Source of the DNA: a virus
Virus record (IMG/VR): IMGVR_UViG_3300030110_004955
Location: 1 to 53,117 of that record
Direction: 5' to 3' (one strand)
Length of the DNA stretch: 53,117 nt
In this document: piece after piece, positions 25,854-35,227 of the stretch
How the letters are laid out: each line of letters begins with the position of its first letter
Numbering within the stretch: position 1 is the stretch's first letter
Translations under genes and position numbers: made by a program
Notes under the pieces: model-generated
Database searches by the model: none
What the model was told of the DNA's origin: nothing
Seen by the model: only the letters and a program-made list of their open reading frames with translations

Positions 25854-28634
25854 GTGCCGTCCTTTAACCCTAAGAGTTGTGGCGCTCAGTGCGACATATG
25901 TCCTTTAGGGCCAGAGGGACCACTACGTAAAGATGAGTGGAAGCCCGTCGGTGGAGAGTTTCATCGGGGGGCTTCCGTCATCGCTATTGCTGAATCACCT
26001 AGTTCCGATGAGGTTCAGCACGGTCGACCCTTGGTTGGTCGGTCAGGTGGAGAATGGAACAACACACTTACAGCTATAGGTAAGCGCAGGATTGAGGTTG
26101 ATTTAGACCACGTAATTTCGTGTCGACCTACAGGACAAGAATCTGGTGCGTGGCGGCGAATGGATAAGAGTCTTGATCGCCTCAACCGTAAGCGAATCAA
26201 GGAAGGTGATGAACCATATCCTCATCCCGCTACGTGTTGTCGCCCCCGTCTACTACAGGTCGTGTCGAAGTACCGCAACATCATTACCTTAGGTAAGACC
26301 GCAACTTCAGCCTTGACGGGTCAATCAAGCAGTATCCAGTCAATGCGAGGCGGACCCATGCTTATTGATGACGAGTGGGATTGGGTTGGTGAGAATGGGA
26401 CACGGAAGCTTTTACCTACGCTACATCCATCATTCATCCTTCGCGCACCAAGTTGGCGGCATGTCTTACATTCTGACGTAGCCAAAGCGTTTCGTTGGTT
26501 CAATGGGTGTCTGCGATGGACTGAACCGGATTCAGTTATTAATCCTACGCCAGAAGAATTGGAAGAATGGTTGGCTCAGCCTGCGCCGTTTTGGACGTAC
26601 GATGTTGAGACGGATGGTATTGAGCCGCTTGAATGTAAGCTTAGAACCATAGCTATTGCGATACCTGACCTCGACGAGAACGGTAAGGCAGCACGAAATA
26701 TCGTACATCAAAAGGCACGGGCAATCGGTATTGGTATCCTTTCAACCGATGGTGTTTCTCGTATCTACCCGAGAGACCAGGAGGAAAAGATACTTGATAT
26801 TTTACGTCGAGCATTCACAGATGGTCGCACGTGGGTAGGTCATAACGCTGGTTACTACGACCGTATGGTGGTTGAAGCCCAGTGGGGTGTGACACCTACA
26901 CCCCTGGTTGACACACTGTTTCACGCCCGCTTCCGAGCACCCGATCTACCGAAAGGTTTGAAGACAATTGGTTCAGTGCTCACTGACGTTGAACGCTGGG
27001 AGACAACTGAAAAAGGGACGAAGATCTCAACAGGTAGTCAGGATGACGCAGAGCTTCTTCGATACAACATCGTGGATTCAACTGTAAACGCCCGCATTGT
27101 GGTCCCTTTGATAGACGCATCGAGAATCGCAGGCGCCTTCAACCCAGCGAACGAAGAATTAAAACCATCAGGTTGGCCGACTAATCGTGCCTGGAACCTG
27201 AACGAAGTTGATCATGCAACACAAGAAATGTGCGTTGGGATGCATAAGTCAGGTGTTTGGATTGACCAGAAGCTTCGTAGTGATCTTGAGTTGGAGTATG
27301 AGATCTCAGTTAAGAAACGCTACAAGAACCTACAATCATTGGCACAAGAGATCGGCATTAAGAGCCTTGATTCAGACTCGGTGAATGAGTTGAACCCTGG
27401 CAGTGCGGATCAGATTCGACGACTTTTGTACGATCGGTGGGGTCTGGGCATTCCGGCTTCGATGGATGCGCGTGAGTTTTATACTGAGACAGGTGCTCCA
27501 GGTACAGGTGACGCAGTAATACGCGGGCACTTAGCATCGGGTCGGCTGGACAAAAACCAAGAATCATTTTTAAAAGAGCTTCGCTTATATAGAAGAGAGA
27601 AAAACAAAATCCTCGGTACCGTTCTTATTCCTCTGCGTCGACGAGACGTAGATGAGAAGAAAGGGTTGGTACATGAAGACGGTAGGGTTCGATCTACCTG
27701 GAATGCTCATGTAACGAGTGTCGGTAGATTATCCAGTAGTGGGCCCAACCTACAAAACATTGGAAACCGAAAGGGTCAGGGTAGACTAAAGAAGGTGTTT
27801 GCCGCACCTCCTGGCCGCATTCTAGTGGGCGCGGACTTAGACCAGGCGCATCTTAGAATCACTGCTTGCTACTGGCAGATACCCCGTCTTCTCGAATGCT
27901 TTGACACAGGCAAAGATCCTCACAACTTACTAGCCTATGACGTGTTTGGTAAAGACTTTAAGAATGCCACAGGCTGGGGTCCTGACGGTTTCAGTCTGGA
28001 CCGTAAACCAACTGGTGGCGAGGCGAAAGCAATGCGTGATGTGATGAAGACATTTCGTTACGCATCAATATATTGGGCTGATCCGACGACAGTTTGGCAG
28101 GTATTGACAAGCACCGAGACGGATGATGGTCGTATGCCTTACCTCAAATTTGAGACACGAGAAGTCAGGCACTTTCACAACAAGTGGTTGGAAGCTGAGC
28201 CCGAATGGGAGAATGCTTGGAAGCAGATGATCAGTATGTACAACGGCCAGGGATATATGGAAGAGCCTGTGCTCGGTCGACGTTCAGGCCCACTATCTGA
28301 TGGAAAGAAAAACGAAGTAGTAAACTACCCAATACTCGCAGCAGAATCATCAATCATGCGGTTGGCTGAACAAGAAATCATCAACGCGTTTCCGTTTGAT
28401 TTTGCCGGTAAGGGAACCGGGATGATTCATCAATGCCATGATTCAATCGCTGTAGAGATTCCACTACCTGATGGGGTACCACCTAACTGGGAACCAACCC
28501 GAGGTGAAGATATGCACCCTGCTTTGAAAGATGCTCAACAGCTTGTCGAGCAATGTATGACCGTAACAATCCCTGGTTGGGAAGTAACTATGACTGCAGA
28601 AGCTGATGTGGGTCGTAGTCTAAAAGATATTTAG
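25854..28634 (+). CDS. Uracil-DNA glycosylase-like / family A DNA polymerase fusion
   Basis: A 926-residue GTG-start protein. Residues ~1-215 resemble family 4 uracil-DNA glycosylase: clustered Cys (9, 13, 16, then 90 and 128/129), a motif AESPSSDEVQHGRPLVGRSG at 46-65 and HPSFILR at 191. Residues ~240-420 are a 3'-5' exonuclease with DxE (Asp250/Glu252), NAGYYD (Asp336) and YNIVD (Asp408). Residues ~440-926 are Pol I-like: motif A DLDQAHLR (Asp661), motif B R728-x3-K732-x3-Y736-x3-Y740, motif C QCHDS (Asp863). Tyr736 aligns with E. coli Phe762. Motif A has His where Glu is usual, and motif C has Ser where Glu is usual. This is the replicative polymerase of the phage; whether the glycosylase part is active or only binds DNA or uracil is unknown. 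Confidence 0.9.
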   Translation: MPSFNPKSCGAQCDICPLGPEGPLRKDEWKPVGGEFHRGASVIAIAESPSSDEVQHGRPLVGRSGGEWNNTLTAIGKRRIEVDLDHVISCRPTGQESGAWRRMDKSLDRLNRKRIKEGDEPYPHPATCCRPRLLQVVSKYRNIITLGKTATSALTGQSSSIQSMRGGPMLIDDEWDWVGENGTRKLLPTLHPSFILRAPSWRHVLHSDVAKAFRWFNGCLRWTEPDSVINPTPEELEEWLAQPAPFWTYDVETDGIEPLECKLRTIAIAIPDLDENGKAARNIVHQKARAIGIGILSTDGVSRIYPRDQEEKILDILRRAFTDGRTWVGHNAGYYDRMVVEAQWGVTPTPLVDTLFHARFRAPDLPKGLKTIGSVLTDVERWETTEKGTKISTGSQDDAELLRYNIVDSTVNARIVVPLIDASRIAGAFNPANEELKPSGWPTNRAWNLNEVDHATQEMCVGMHKSGVWIDQKLRSDLELEYEISVKKRYKNLQSLAQEIGIKSLDSDSVNELNPGSADQIRRLLYDRWGLGIPASMDAREFYTETGAPGTGDAVIRGHLASGRLDKNQESFLKELRLYRREKNKILGTVLIPLRRRDVDEKKGLVHEDGRVRSTWNAHVTSVGRLSSSGPNLQNIGNRKGQGRLKKVFAAPPGRILVGADLDQAHLRITACYWQIPRLLECFDTGKDPHNLLAYDVFGKDFKNATGWGPDGFSLDRKPTGGEAKAMRDVMKTFRYASIYWADPTTVWQVLTSTETDDGRMPYLKFETREVRHFHNKWLEAEPEWENAWKQMISMYNGQGYMEEPVLGRRSGPLSDGKKNEVVNYPILAAESSIMRLAEQEIINAFPFDFAGKGTGMIHQCHDSIAVEIPLPDGVPPNWEPTRGEDMHPALKDAQQLVEQCMTVTIPGWEVTMTAEADVGRSLKDI

Positions 28635-28641
28635 GTAAATC

Positions 28642-29073
28642 ATGTCAAGATCACAATGGTTTCTCGCGCACTCCAGACACGACCAACTCGAAGAAGTTGA
28701 GTGTTGGTGTAAGGATCTAGTAGAACAACTGAGCGGTGACGGCTGGAAAGCCACTGTAATCTCAGGTCGAGACGACTACGAAAATAGAGCCGCTGCATTG
28801 GGTGGTTGGAATGATTGGTGTCGCGATGTACCTTGTGGTACAGACTATACAGGCGCACCACTATACCACGGTGTCATAATACCAATAGATTCTCTTGACG
28901 AGTCACCAACTGTTGGTCGAGCAACAGCACAAATAATCAAAGGTTTTCTATCAGAATCGAAGCACGTCTACGCTTGGTGCCCGAATGAAAAGTCTTTTAG
29001 ATCTGTCGCAGATATCGTTCAACTACTTGAAGATAGTTGGACTTCATGGGCACGGTTAGAGTTTAATCCTTGA
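28642..29073 (+). CDS. Phage protein of unknown function, Rossmann-like
   Basis: A 143-residue protein with a weak site, 8 bases after the polymerase. The opening strand-helix (SQWFLAHSRHD), a repeated GW pattern, and the later TVGRATAQIIKGFL helix followed by the strand HVYAWCP suggest a small nucleotide- or sugar-binding Rossmann-like fold, such as the nucleoside deoxyribosyltransferase/TIR-type superfamily. The catalytic Glu of such families was not identified, so the assignment is weak. Its place among replication genes suggests DNA or nucleotide metabolism. Confidence 0.55.
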   Translation: MSRSQWFLAHSRHDQLEEVECWCKDLVEQLSGDGWKATVISGRDDYENRAAALGGWNDWCRDVPCGTDYTGAPLYHGVIIPIDSLDESPTVGRATAQIIKGFLSESKHVYAWCPNEKSFRSVADIVQLLEDSWTSWARLEFNP

Positions 29074-29134
29074 CCCTGTGGTATTTATCCGATAGTTTCT
29101 TGAGTAACCCAAAGCAAAAACCCCTGGAGGATAT

Positions 29135-31138
29135 ATGCGTCCGTTTGTAAATCGTATTTACAGTAATCTAAAGTCACCTAAGGATTCGGGAGAACCCTGG
29201 GATATTGAACTAGGTCAGCACACTTTGTTGGTTGGCTCAAACACAAGTCACAAAAGCAGTATTATTCAATCTGTAGAACTTTCAGTTGCTGGTTCTGCCG
29301 ATGATATTTTTGGTAGGAGCGCTGTTTCTGACGCAGCATTGCTGCTGACATTGGCTCCTGCTGATGAGTTAGGTATATCGAGTACACTTTCAAATGGTGC
29401 AACGGCATCGTTCAATGCTCGCCGTGAAGATGGGAAGACAAAGCGACCCACTCACTTGGGTCCTGGTTCCGATACGTTGGTTCATCGAGACGTGACTACC
29501 GCACTGTCAGGATCTCCTGCTTCGGCAAGAAAGGCATTTCTTTCTTGGTCAGGCGCTAAGGTAACTCTTGACGATGTGCTTTCGAACCTACCAGATAACC
29601 TACGTAACAAGTACGAAGACATTGCGGCTCATAAGGGTCGCGGAAAAACAGCCGTACAAACTCTACTCGAGGTTGTGACCTACGCAGGTCAACGTCAAAG
29701 AGAAGCCGCCAAGGAAGCCAAGGGTGCTGAGATCATTCTTGAAAGCATTGGTGATACCGTTGAGGCTCGACCGACAGAAGAAGATATGGGCAATATGAAG
29801 ATGGCCGTTGCTCAAGCCCGTGAGATACTTGATGTATCTATTCGTGCGTCAGGTTCTGGTGTCGGTATGTCTGGTGGTGAGAAGGCCGAAGCATTGAGAG
29901 AGGCAAATGAAAAGCTTAGCTTCTTCAAAAATGAGACCACAACGTCAGCAAATATCCTGGAAGAATTGCAAACCAGTTTGCCGAGTAAGGGCGAGAACGT
30001 AGACTACGCAATCAAGATTGTCGATGTAGCCATTCGTCACAGCCTTGAAGCATGTCCTGTGTGTAGCAGCCAGGTGGGATCAGAGCACCTCAAGAATTGT
30101 CAGTCGTTCTACCAGCAGCAGCAAACGCAATGGGAAGAGCAGTCCGCACAGAAGCTTGGGCAGATCACCAAGCTAAAGGCTGACATGGAGACGTGTGAGC
30201 GGCAGGTGAATCACTTCACTTCAGAAATTCGACGACTGGAAAACGTAAGGGTATCCACAACGGATAGTCGAGCGTTGCCTGTATCAGATGCTCAGTCTCG
30301 TCTGGAAGCTGCGATGGATGCACTTAGTAAGATGGAGATCGCAAACTCTCAGTGGGAGAACCTGGCTAATGCACGTGAGCGTGTCTTCAGTATGAAAGCT
30401 GAAGTGGACACGTATAAAGAATTGAAGCTTGCTTGTGAAGTTACCGTAGGTCGTCTGCTTTCGGAACAAGCAAAAGACTTTTCCGTCCGCGTACAGAAGT
30501 ACCTACCGAATCATTGGGACTTCAACATTGAATTGTTGGATGGGGTCAAAGAGGTTTTCCGTATGGGGATCATGCGGGATGGTAAGCTTCACGCGGCTTT
30601 GTCTGGTGCTGAATGGACTTCAGTAGTCACAGCAATCTCTATGGCTGTATCTGAGCGTTTGCCTAATGATGTGCCAGCGATTCTTATTCCAGAAGATCGT
30701 GCCTGGGATGGCAAGACTCTTAGTTCTGTGATGAAGGGCTTCTCTAACTTTGAAGGTCAGGTCATCATGGCAAGTACGATTCGTCCTACAGGTCGACCAC
30801 CTAAAGGCTGGACCATTATTGATATGGATCAAGTCAGCGAGTCGTGGTGTATGATTGATGCTACGGACGAAGAAGAACAGCCTGTAGAAGAAAAGCCAGT
30901 AAGTAAGACGAGTATCAACCATGCCAGTGGTGGGTTCCGTGTAACTAGTCGTAGCTCTTTGATTCTTGAAGAGACTGGTTTCGATACAGACATGATTCAG
31001 AAGATGTCACGGGACACAGTAGCTTCCATCATCAAAGATGGTTTGTCACCTGAGAATGTTTCAGTCAACGACGACGGTACCTACAACATCGTACGGAGTG
31101 CAAAGGTACTTCCGATGCCACCTGCACCGAATGTGTAA
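29135..31138 (+). CDS. SbcC/Rad50-like ATPase with zinc hook
   Basis: A 667-residue protein with a GGAGG site. An N-terminal Walker A GSNTSHKSS (Lys40, degenerate), a long coiled-coil-like middle with a zinc-hook motif CPVC (Cys307/310), an ABC signature-like LSGAEW near 490, and Walker B AILIPEDRAWD near 525 identify it as an SbcC/Rad50-like protein. A ~100-residue C-terminal tail extends beyond the ATPase. Rad50-type proteins act with an Mre11/SbcD nuclease, but none is seen here, so it may use a different nuclease (perhaps the Cas4-like one) or act alone. A weak promoter-like TTGACC at 29070 precedes it. Confidence 0.8.
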   Translation: MRPFVNRIYSNLKSPKDSGEPWDIELGQHTLLVGSNTSHKSSIIQSVELSVAGSADDIFGRSAVSDAALLLTLAPADELGISSTLSNGATASFNARREDGKTKRPTHLGPGSDTLVHRDVTTALSGSPASARKAFLSWSGAKVTLDDVLSNLPDNLRNKYEDIAAHKGRGKTAVQTLLEVVTYAGQRQREAAKEAKGAEIILESIGDTVEARPTEEDMGNMKMAVAQAREILDVSIRASGSGVGMSGGEKAEALREANEKLSFFKNETTTSANILEELQTSLPSKGENVDYAIKIVDVAIRHSLEACPVCSSQVGSEHLKNCQSFYQQQQTQWEEQSAQKLGQITKLKADMETCERQVNHFTSEIRRLENVRVSTTDSRALPVSDAQSRLEAAMDALSKMEIANSQWENLANARERVFSMKAEVDTYKELKLACEVTVGRLLSEQAKDFSVRVQKYLPNHWDFNIELLDGVKEVFRMGIMRDGKLHAALSGAEWTSVVTAISMAVSERLPNDVPAILIPEDRAWDGKTLSSVMKGFSNFEGQVIMASTIRPTGRPPKGWTIIDMDQVSESWCMIDATDEEEQPVEEKPVSKTSINHASGGFRVTSRSSLILEETGFDTDMIQKMSRDTVASIIKDGLSPENVSVNDDGTYNIVRSAKVLPMPPAPNV

Positions 31139-31146
31139 GACTTCTT

Positions 31147-31386
31147 ATGCGGTGTATGAAGTGCGGCCATAAAACAAAAGTTATCGATTCACGTAACAGC
31201 GAATCTAAAACAACGTTTGGTGGTCAGAAACGCATTGAGGACAGTGTCTCCTGGTACACCCAAGATTGGGTTTATCGAAGGAGACTCTGCCTCTCATGCT
31301 CTGAATCATTCATTACAATCGAGATCCCCGTAGATGATCTCGAAGATGGTTGGACACCAACCGATCACAACTCAGAGACTTTATAA
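31147..31386 (+). CDS. NrdR-like zinc ribbon protein
   Basis: A 79-residue protein. CMKC (Cys3/6) and CLSC (Cys48/51) form a four-cysteine zinc ribbon, with DSR after the first pair and an RRR-LCLSC-ESFIT segment that closely follows the N-terminal zinc ribbon of NrdR, the repressor of ribonucleotide reductase genes. The ATP-cone domain of full NrdR is missing, so it is a truncated or standalone ribbon. It may bind DNA or nucleic acids; regulatory action on the host is possible but unproven. Overlaps the convergent histone-like gene by 22 bases. Confidence 0.65.
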   Translation: MRCMKCGHKTKVIDSRNSESKTTFGGQKRIEDSVSWYTQDWVYRRRLCLSCSESFITIEIPVDDLEDGWTPTDHNSETL

Positions 31387-31730
31387 CTCTGGATTGTTTT
31401 AAACGAACACTTCTGACCGGGCGAAAAGATCGTTCGGTTAGTTGCTGACCTTGACCCACCTGATGTTGAAGGCGTCGACTTAACAATGGCCATTGCTGCT
31501 TCGAAAGTACTGTCATCCGTAAAGCTAAGCTTGTATGCGCCAGCATTTGTTTCAAGCTCAAGGATACGATGCTTGGGTGCAGGAGCCTTCGGCGCCGGAG
31601 CAGACACTTTAGGTGCCGCAGCTTTCTTTGGTGCTGCAGCTTTCTTTGGTGCTGACTTGGTTGCCTTTTTTGCCGTAGTCTTTTTCTTTGCGGCAGGCTT
31701 CTTTACTGTTGGTTTCTTCGCGGTTGGCAT
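31365..31730 (-). CDS. Histone H1-like Lys/Ala/Pro-rich DNA-binding protein
   Basis: A 121-residue protein; the ATG at 31730 has a strong AGGAGGA site, so I chose it over an earlier start. Residues ~1-55 are a lysine-alanine-proline tail with repeats such as KKPTVKKPAAKK, KKATKSAPKKAA and KKAAAPK, like the tails of bacterial histone H1-like proteins. The C-terminal ~65 residues form a beta-rich domain (HRILELETNAGAYKLSF) that may be a separate binding module. It lies alone on the minus strand inside the plus-strand replication block, with its own promoter-like TATACT. It probably compacts or coats phage DNA or binds host DNA. Confidence 0.75.
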   Translation of the reverse strand: MPTAKKPTVKKPAAKKKTTAKKATKSAPKKAAAPKKAAAPKVSAPAPKAPAPKHRILELETNAGAYKLSFTDDSTFEAAMAIVKSTPSTSGGSRSATNRTIFSPGQKCSFKTIQSYKVSEL

Positions 31731-31783
31731 GGGTCCTCCTAATACCTCAGTGGTTAGTATAACAGCATGTTGGGCTTTGGTGT

Positions 31784-31812
31784 TTGACACGAACCCAGGG
31801 TGCCCGATAGAG
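31784..31812 (+). promoter_or_regulatory. Sigma70-like promoter before the DUF927 gene
   Basis: TTGACA (31784-31789), a 17-base spacer and ATAGAG (31807-31812). It would transcribe rightward into the 31956 gene. A minus-strand TATACT (31756-31761) lies back-to-back with it and could serve the histone-like gene, though its -35 is poor. Confidence 0.45.
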
Positions 31813-31955
31813 TTGTTTAGTCTGAGTCATTATCCCCCAGGTAAATGTTTCGGGCTTTGGGTTGTGCCGTCTGGATTTTCGGGTCCAGGCGGTGCGTTCC
31901 TGTGTAGTTGATTTTCGAATTATTCTTTTTGGACTTTGATTTTTAGGCGGTGACA

Positions 31956-34076
31956 ATGGAAAGTGATGGCTCAGCGACGGTAGAAGAACCTCGCAGTGCA
32001 GATGAGGCTGAGCCCCAACAAACGGTTAGTGAGCAAGCAGAAGAAATACTGACGCGCTTATTGGCTTCTTTGCAGGAAGGTGGTCGTGATGACCATCGTG
32101 CCGCTTGGGTTGCAATACAAGATCCTGATGTAATGGCAACACTCGCAGATGGGTGGAGACAATCAGAGAGTAGTTTAAGTGCTTTGATCTCAATCCTTGA
32201 GACAATCCCTGGTCAGGTACAGCGCTCAAGAAACTTTCGTTCGGCAGTACGTAGGCTGGCAGAAGAGCGTAGTCGACGGGATGCAGAAGCACTGATCGAT
32301 CAACTGGAAGAACAGTTAGGCGAGCCAAACAATCTCGCCAGTCAGTTTGGTACAGGTGCTCCACCGCCTGCGGTTGTTGAGCATCAAACGTTGGAGAATC
32401 TACGCGTACCGCCCGGATACGATATTGATCTGATGGGTGTGTATCGTTTATCTGCAACGTTAGACGGTGCGATCAATCGTACAAGAATCGCATCAGCACC
32501 GATCTTTATTGGTGGTAGAACTGTTGACGTGTACACAGGAGAAGCTAAGCGCCAAGTCATCTGGCGTGGACCAAGCGGCTGGTGCTCACGTGTAATCGAG
32601 CGCCGTACTATTCTTGACGCGTCAAAGATTGTTCTACTTACAAACCTTGAGGCACCAATCAATTCAAACTCATCGGGTCAGATGGTTGCGTATCTGGCTG
32701 ACTTCGAAGCTGAGAACAATCACAGGTTTCCTGTCGTTCGTTCTGCTGCTCGTATGGGCTGGCAACCTGATGGAGGCTTTCTCCTACCCGATGTGTTCTA
32801 CGCTGCGAATGATGAGGCAAGCTCTAACTTTGCACTAACGCCACCAAGCGGACTCGAAACGTTATCATCGGGGTGGACAACCGCTGGGACCTGGGAAGAA
32901 TGGCTTGGTGCTATGGAGCTTGTCTCATCATTCCCTTACATGTACATCGCTATGTACGCTGGTGCTGCTGCACCACTTCTATCCATCCTGAAGGTGCCAG
33001 GTTTCGTTGTCGACTTCAGCGGTGAAACGAGTGGTGGTAAGACAACTGCACTACGATTTGCTTCGTCAGTATGGGGCCGACCATCAGAATCCTACCCGAC
33101 AGCCATGTACTCATGGGATGCAACAAAGGTTTGGATTGAACGAACAAGTGGGTTTCTCAATAACCTTCCACTGATACTCGATGAAACAAAGCGTGCCCGA
33201 CATCCTCGTATCGTACGAGACGTGATCTATGACTTCTGCCAAGGACAAGGACGGGGTCGTGGATCAGTCGAGGGAACCAGGCACACAGAATCGTGGCGCT
33301 CTATCCTGATCAGTAGTGGTGAGGGTGCTGCAACATCGTTCTCTCAAGACGCTGGTACGCGTGCTCGTGTACTCAGCCTAAAGGGGAAACCACTTGGTAC
33401 TGATGTCGACATCGGCTCAAGAGTAAGTGAGGAAGCACAGATCATATTGGCTGAAAACTATGGCCACTTGGGTAGACGGATAGCAGAGTACCTTGTAGCA
33501 AACCAAGCATCACACGAAGACATCCGGCAGATCTTTCAACGCGCGAGAGAGAAGTACGCTGGCATAGCAAAGACGGCTGTAGCACGACGGCACGCTGGTC
33601 ACCTTGCAGTCCTCGAAGTCATTGCAGCCATCACACATATACTGGGCGTTCCACAGCCTGATGTTGACCCCTTCGGTTACTTGATTGAATCGCAAGAGAT
33701 GGCTGGGCTGGATGCTGATCGTCCGTTGGCTGCACTGCAGGACCTACTATCTTGGTGTGCTACGCACCAAACAAGGTTTTGGGGTAGGGGCGACACTGAC
33801 TTTCATGGGCAAAGTAAAGCACCCACGTTGGGCTGGGCTGGTACTTGGGGTAGCGGTGACGATTGGGACTACATAGCAATTTCAGTCATCACATTTAAAC
33901 AAGTGATTAAAGAAATTGGTCATGATCCTGATGAGATAATCCAGCGATGGACAGCAAGAGGTTGGTTGAGTATTGGTAATGGCCGACACCGCAGTCGAGT
34001 CGTCCGAGTCGATGGTGCGCCAACTCGTTGCTACTGTATTGATAGAAGTGCATCTGACTTCGCGTTGAGGGTTTGA
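31956..34076 (+). CDS. DUF927 superfamily helicase-like protein
   Basis: A 706-residue protein. The ATG at 31956 has AGGCGG five bases upstream; the GTG two codons earlier is less likely. Near residues 345-480 are GETSGGKTT (Walker A, Lys362), LPLILDE (Walker B) and the phrases VIYDFCQGQGRGRG and SWRSILISSGE, all typical of DUF927 phage/plasmid proteins, which combine a helicase-like ATPase with an accessory domain. The N-terminal ~200 residues are a separate acidic/beta region. The C-terminal third may be a winged-helix-type domain. Likely works in phage replication initiation, although DUF927 proteins are poorly characterised. Confidence 0.75.
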   Translation: MESDGSATVEEPRSADEAEPQQTVSEQAEEILTRLLASLQEGGRDDHRAAWVAIQDPDVMATLADGWRQSESSLSALISILETIPGQVQRSRNFRSAVRRLAEERSRRDAEALIDQLEEQLGEPNNLASQFGTGAPPPAVVEHQTLENLRVPPGYDIDLMGVYRLSATLDGAINRTRIASAPIFIGGRTVDVYTGEAKRQVIWRGPSGWCSRVIERRTILDASKIVLLTNLEAPINSNSSGQMVAYLADFEAENNHRFPVVRSAARMGWQPDGGFLLPDVFYAANDEASSNFALTPPSGLETLSSGWTTAGTWEEWLGAMELVSSFPYMYIAMYAGAAAPLLSILKVPGFVVDFSGETSGGKTTALRFASSVWGRPSESYPTAMYSWDATKVWIERTSGFLNNLPLILDETKRARHPRIVRDVIYDFCQGQGRGRGSVEGTRHTESWRSILISSGEGAATSFSQDAGTRARVLSLKGKPLGTDVDIGSRVSEEAQIILAENYGHLGRRIAEYLVANQASHEDIRQIFQRAREKYAGIAKTAVARRHAGHLAVLEVIAAITHILGVPQPDVDPFGYLIESQEMAGLDADRPLAALQDLLSWCATHQTRFWGRGDTDFHGQSKAPTLGWAGTWGSGDDWDYIAISVITFKQVIKEIGHDPDEIIQRWTARGWLSIGNGRHRSRVVRVDGAPTRCYCIDRSASDFALRV

Positions 34077-34123
34077 ATGGTTGTCGAGTGGTGCCTTATG
34101 AATAAATCAGGTAGACTCCGAAT

Positions 34124-34681
34124 ATGAGTGACGAGTCAACAGTAGACCTACCGCCTGCACCAAACACAGGGGCAGCGCCAGCAAACCAACCACTACATCT
34201 TGTGCCTACCTCAGTAGTGCCTGCGGGAGAACAAGAGGTTGCGTCGATGCTTGCAGAGCAAGCAAGGTTCAACGATGAGCCGGAAATGAAAGCTGTCGCA
34301 AGTAGGCTTTTAGAGGCTGGGTATACCGTGCAAGCAACAGCGCGGCGTCTCGGCTTGAGGTCGTCGACGGTGTGGTCCTGGTCGAAGGAGCCTGTGATAT
34401 CGGGTGCCATTACGTCAGGTGCAGAGCGCAGACGTACAGTGCTTGGCCAAGGGTTGGAAGAAGCCGCAGAGCAAGCGCTTGGTGCATTGATCGAAGTGGC
34501 TAATGATGTGGGTGCGCAACCCAGGGATCGGGTCAAGGCATCAGAAGCAATACTTGATCGGTGTGGTATTACTCCGTCAACAGGGCAAACAGATGTGGCT
34601 GTTGGTGTCACGGTTGATGTGGACTTTGATGAGCGGTTGGCTCGCATCGTTGCTGGTGCGGCAACAAAGAGTGAGACCTAA
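34124..34681 (+). CDS. Terminase small subunit-like DNA-binding protein
   Basis: A 185-residue protein. A disordered Pro/Ala N-terminus (1-40), a helix-turn-helix (QATARRLGLRSSTVWSWSKEP, ~66-90), and a helical segment ending in ALGALIEVAND...DRVKASEAILDRCGIT, which matches the C-terminal helical part of phage small-terminase proteins. It would recognise packaging sites. The large terminase is not present nearby or elsewhere in this window, which is unusual; alternative reading as a general HTH regulator is possible. Confidence 0.65.
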   Translation: MSDESTVDLPPAPNTGAAPANQPLHLVPTSVVPAGEQEVASMLAEQARFNDEPEMKAVASRLLEAGYTVQATARRLGLRSSTVWSWSKEPVISGAITSGAERRRTVLGQGLEEAAEQALGALIEVANDVGAQPRDRVKASEAILDRCGITPSTGQTDVAVGVTVDVDFDERLARIVAGAATKSET

Positions 34682-34729
34682 CGGGCTCTATAGGATACAC
34701 TATTGGTACGGTAATCCGATGGAGGTCGT

Positions 34730-35083
34730 ATGCATGGTAGTGGTCCAGCGCTTTTGATCCTGGCGAAGCGTGAAGTTGCAGGAGATGAGTTGCCTGATTT
34801 TTCGGGTGACTCGATGGTTAAAGCGAAAAAGAAAATGTTGGATGGAGAATCCGAGTCGGCGGTACCGCAGTCCCACGACAAAGGGGAGGGGGAGAAGAAG
34901 TATTCGGAAGACCCGCATATGGCTATGAAGGAAATGGCGGAAGAGTTGTACAAGGCATCAAAGATGCACGCGGGGCAGGCGGATAAACTGATTGAGATTT
35001 GTGAGGACATGTACGGGAAAGAACATGGTGAGCACAAAGCGGCAGGGCATAATCCGCATGGTAAGGGTAAAGACCTTTATTGA
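34730..35083 (+). CDS. Small Lys/Glu-rich phage protein
   Basis: A 117-residue protein with a GGAGG site. It is charged and mostly helical (SEDPHMAMKEMAEELYKASKM region), with His/Gly/Lys-rich ends (HGEHKAAGHNPHGKGK). It lies after the small-terminase-like gene at the end of the plus-strand block. No family recognised; may be a structural or packaging accessory. Confidence 0.55.
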   Translation: MHGSGPALLILAKREVAGDELPDFSGDSMVKAKKKMLDGESESAVPQSHDKGEGEKKYSEDPHMAMKEMAEELYKASKMHAGQADKLIEICEDMYGKEHGEHKAAGHNPHGKGKDLY

Positions 35084-35104
35084 ATGCGTTGTGAATGCTG
35101 ACAT

Positions 35105-35146
35105 AAAAAAACGCCCAACCGGCGAAAGTGAAAACCGGAAGGGCGT
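35105..35146 (-). terminator. Intrinsic terminator of the long minus-strand operon
   Basis: The arms ACGCCCAACCGG (35111-35122) and CCGGAAGGGCGT (35135-35146) pair as two GC blocks of six and four bases with a small internal mismatch, and on the minus strand are followed by seven or so Ts (35105-35110). It converges with the end of the plus-strand block. Confidence 0.75.
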
Positions 35147-35227
35147 AAGGGGCTAAGCCCCAGGCTGATTTCGAATTGACCGTGAAGTCGAATAGTGGTT
35201 AACCAGGCGGTGGGTTGTGTGCCAGGG

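Noticed and set aside
34685-34702. T7-like phage promoter (CTATAGGATACACTATTGG-like stretch)
   Set aside because: Only short matches, no single-subunit RNA polymerase gene seen and no consistent set of copies upstream of other genes.
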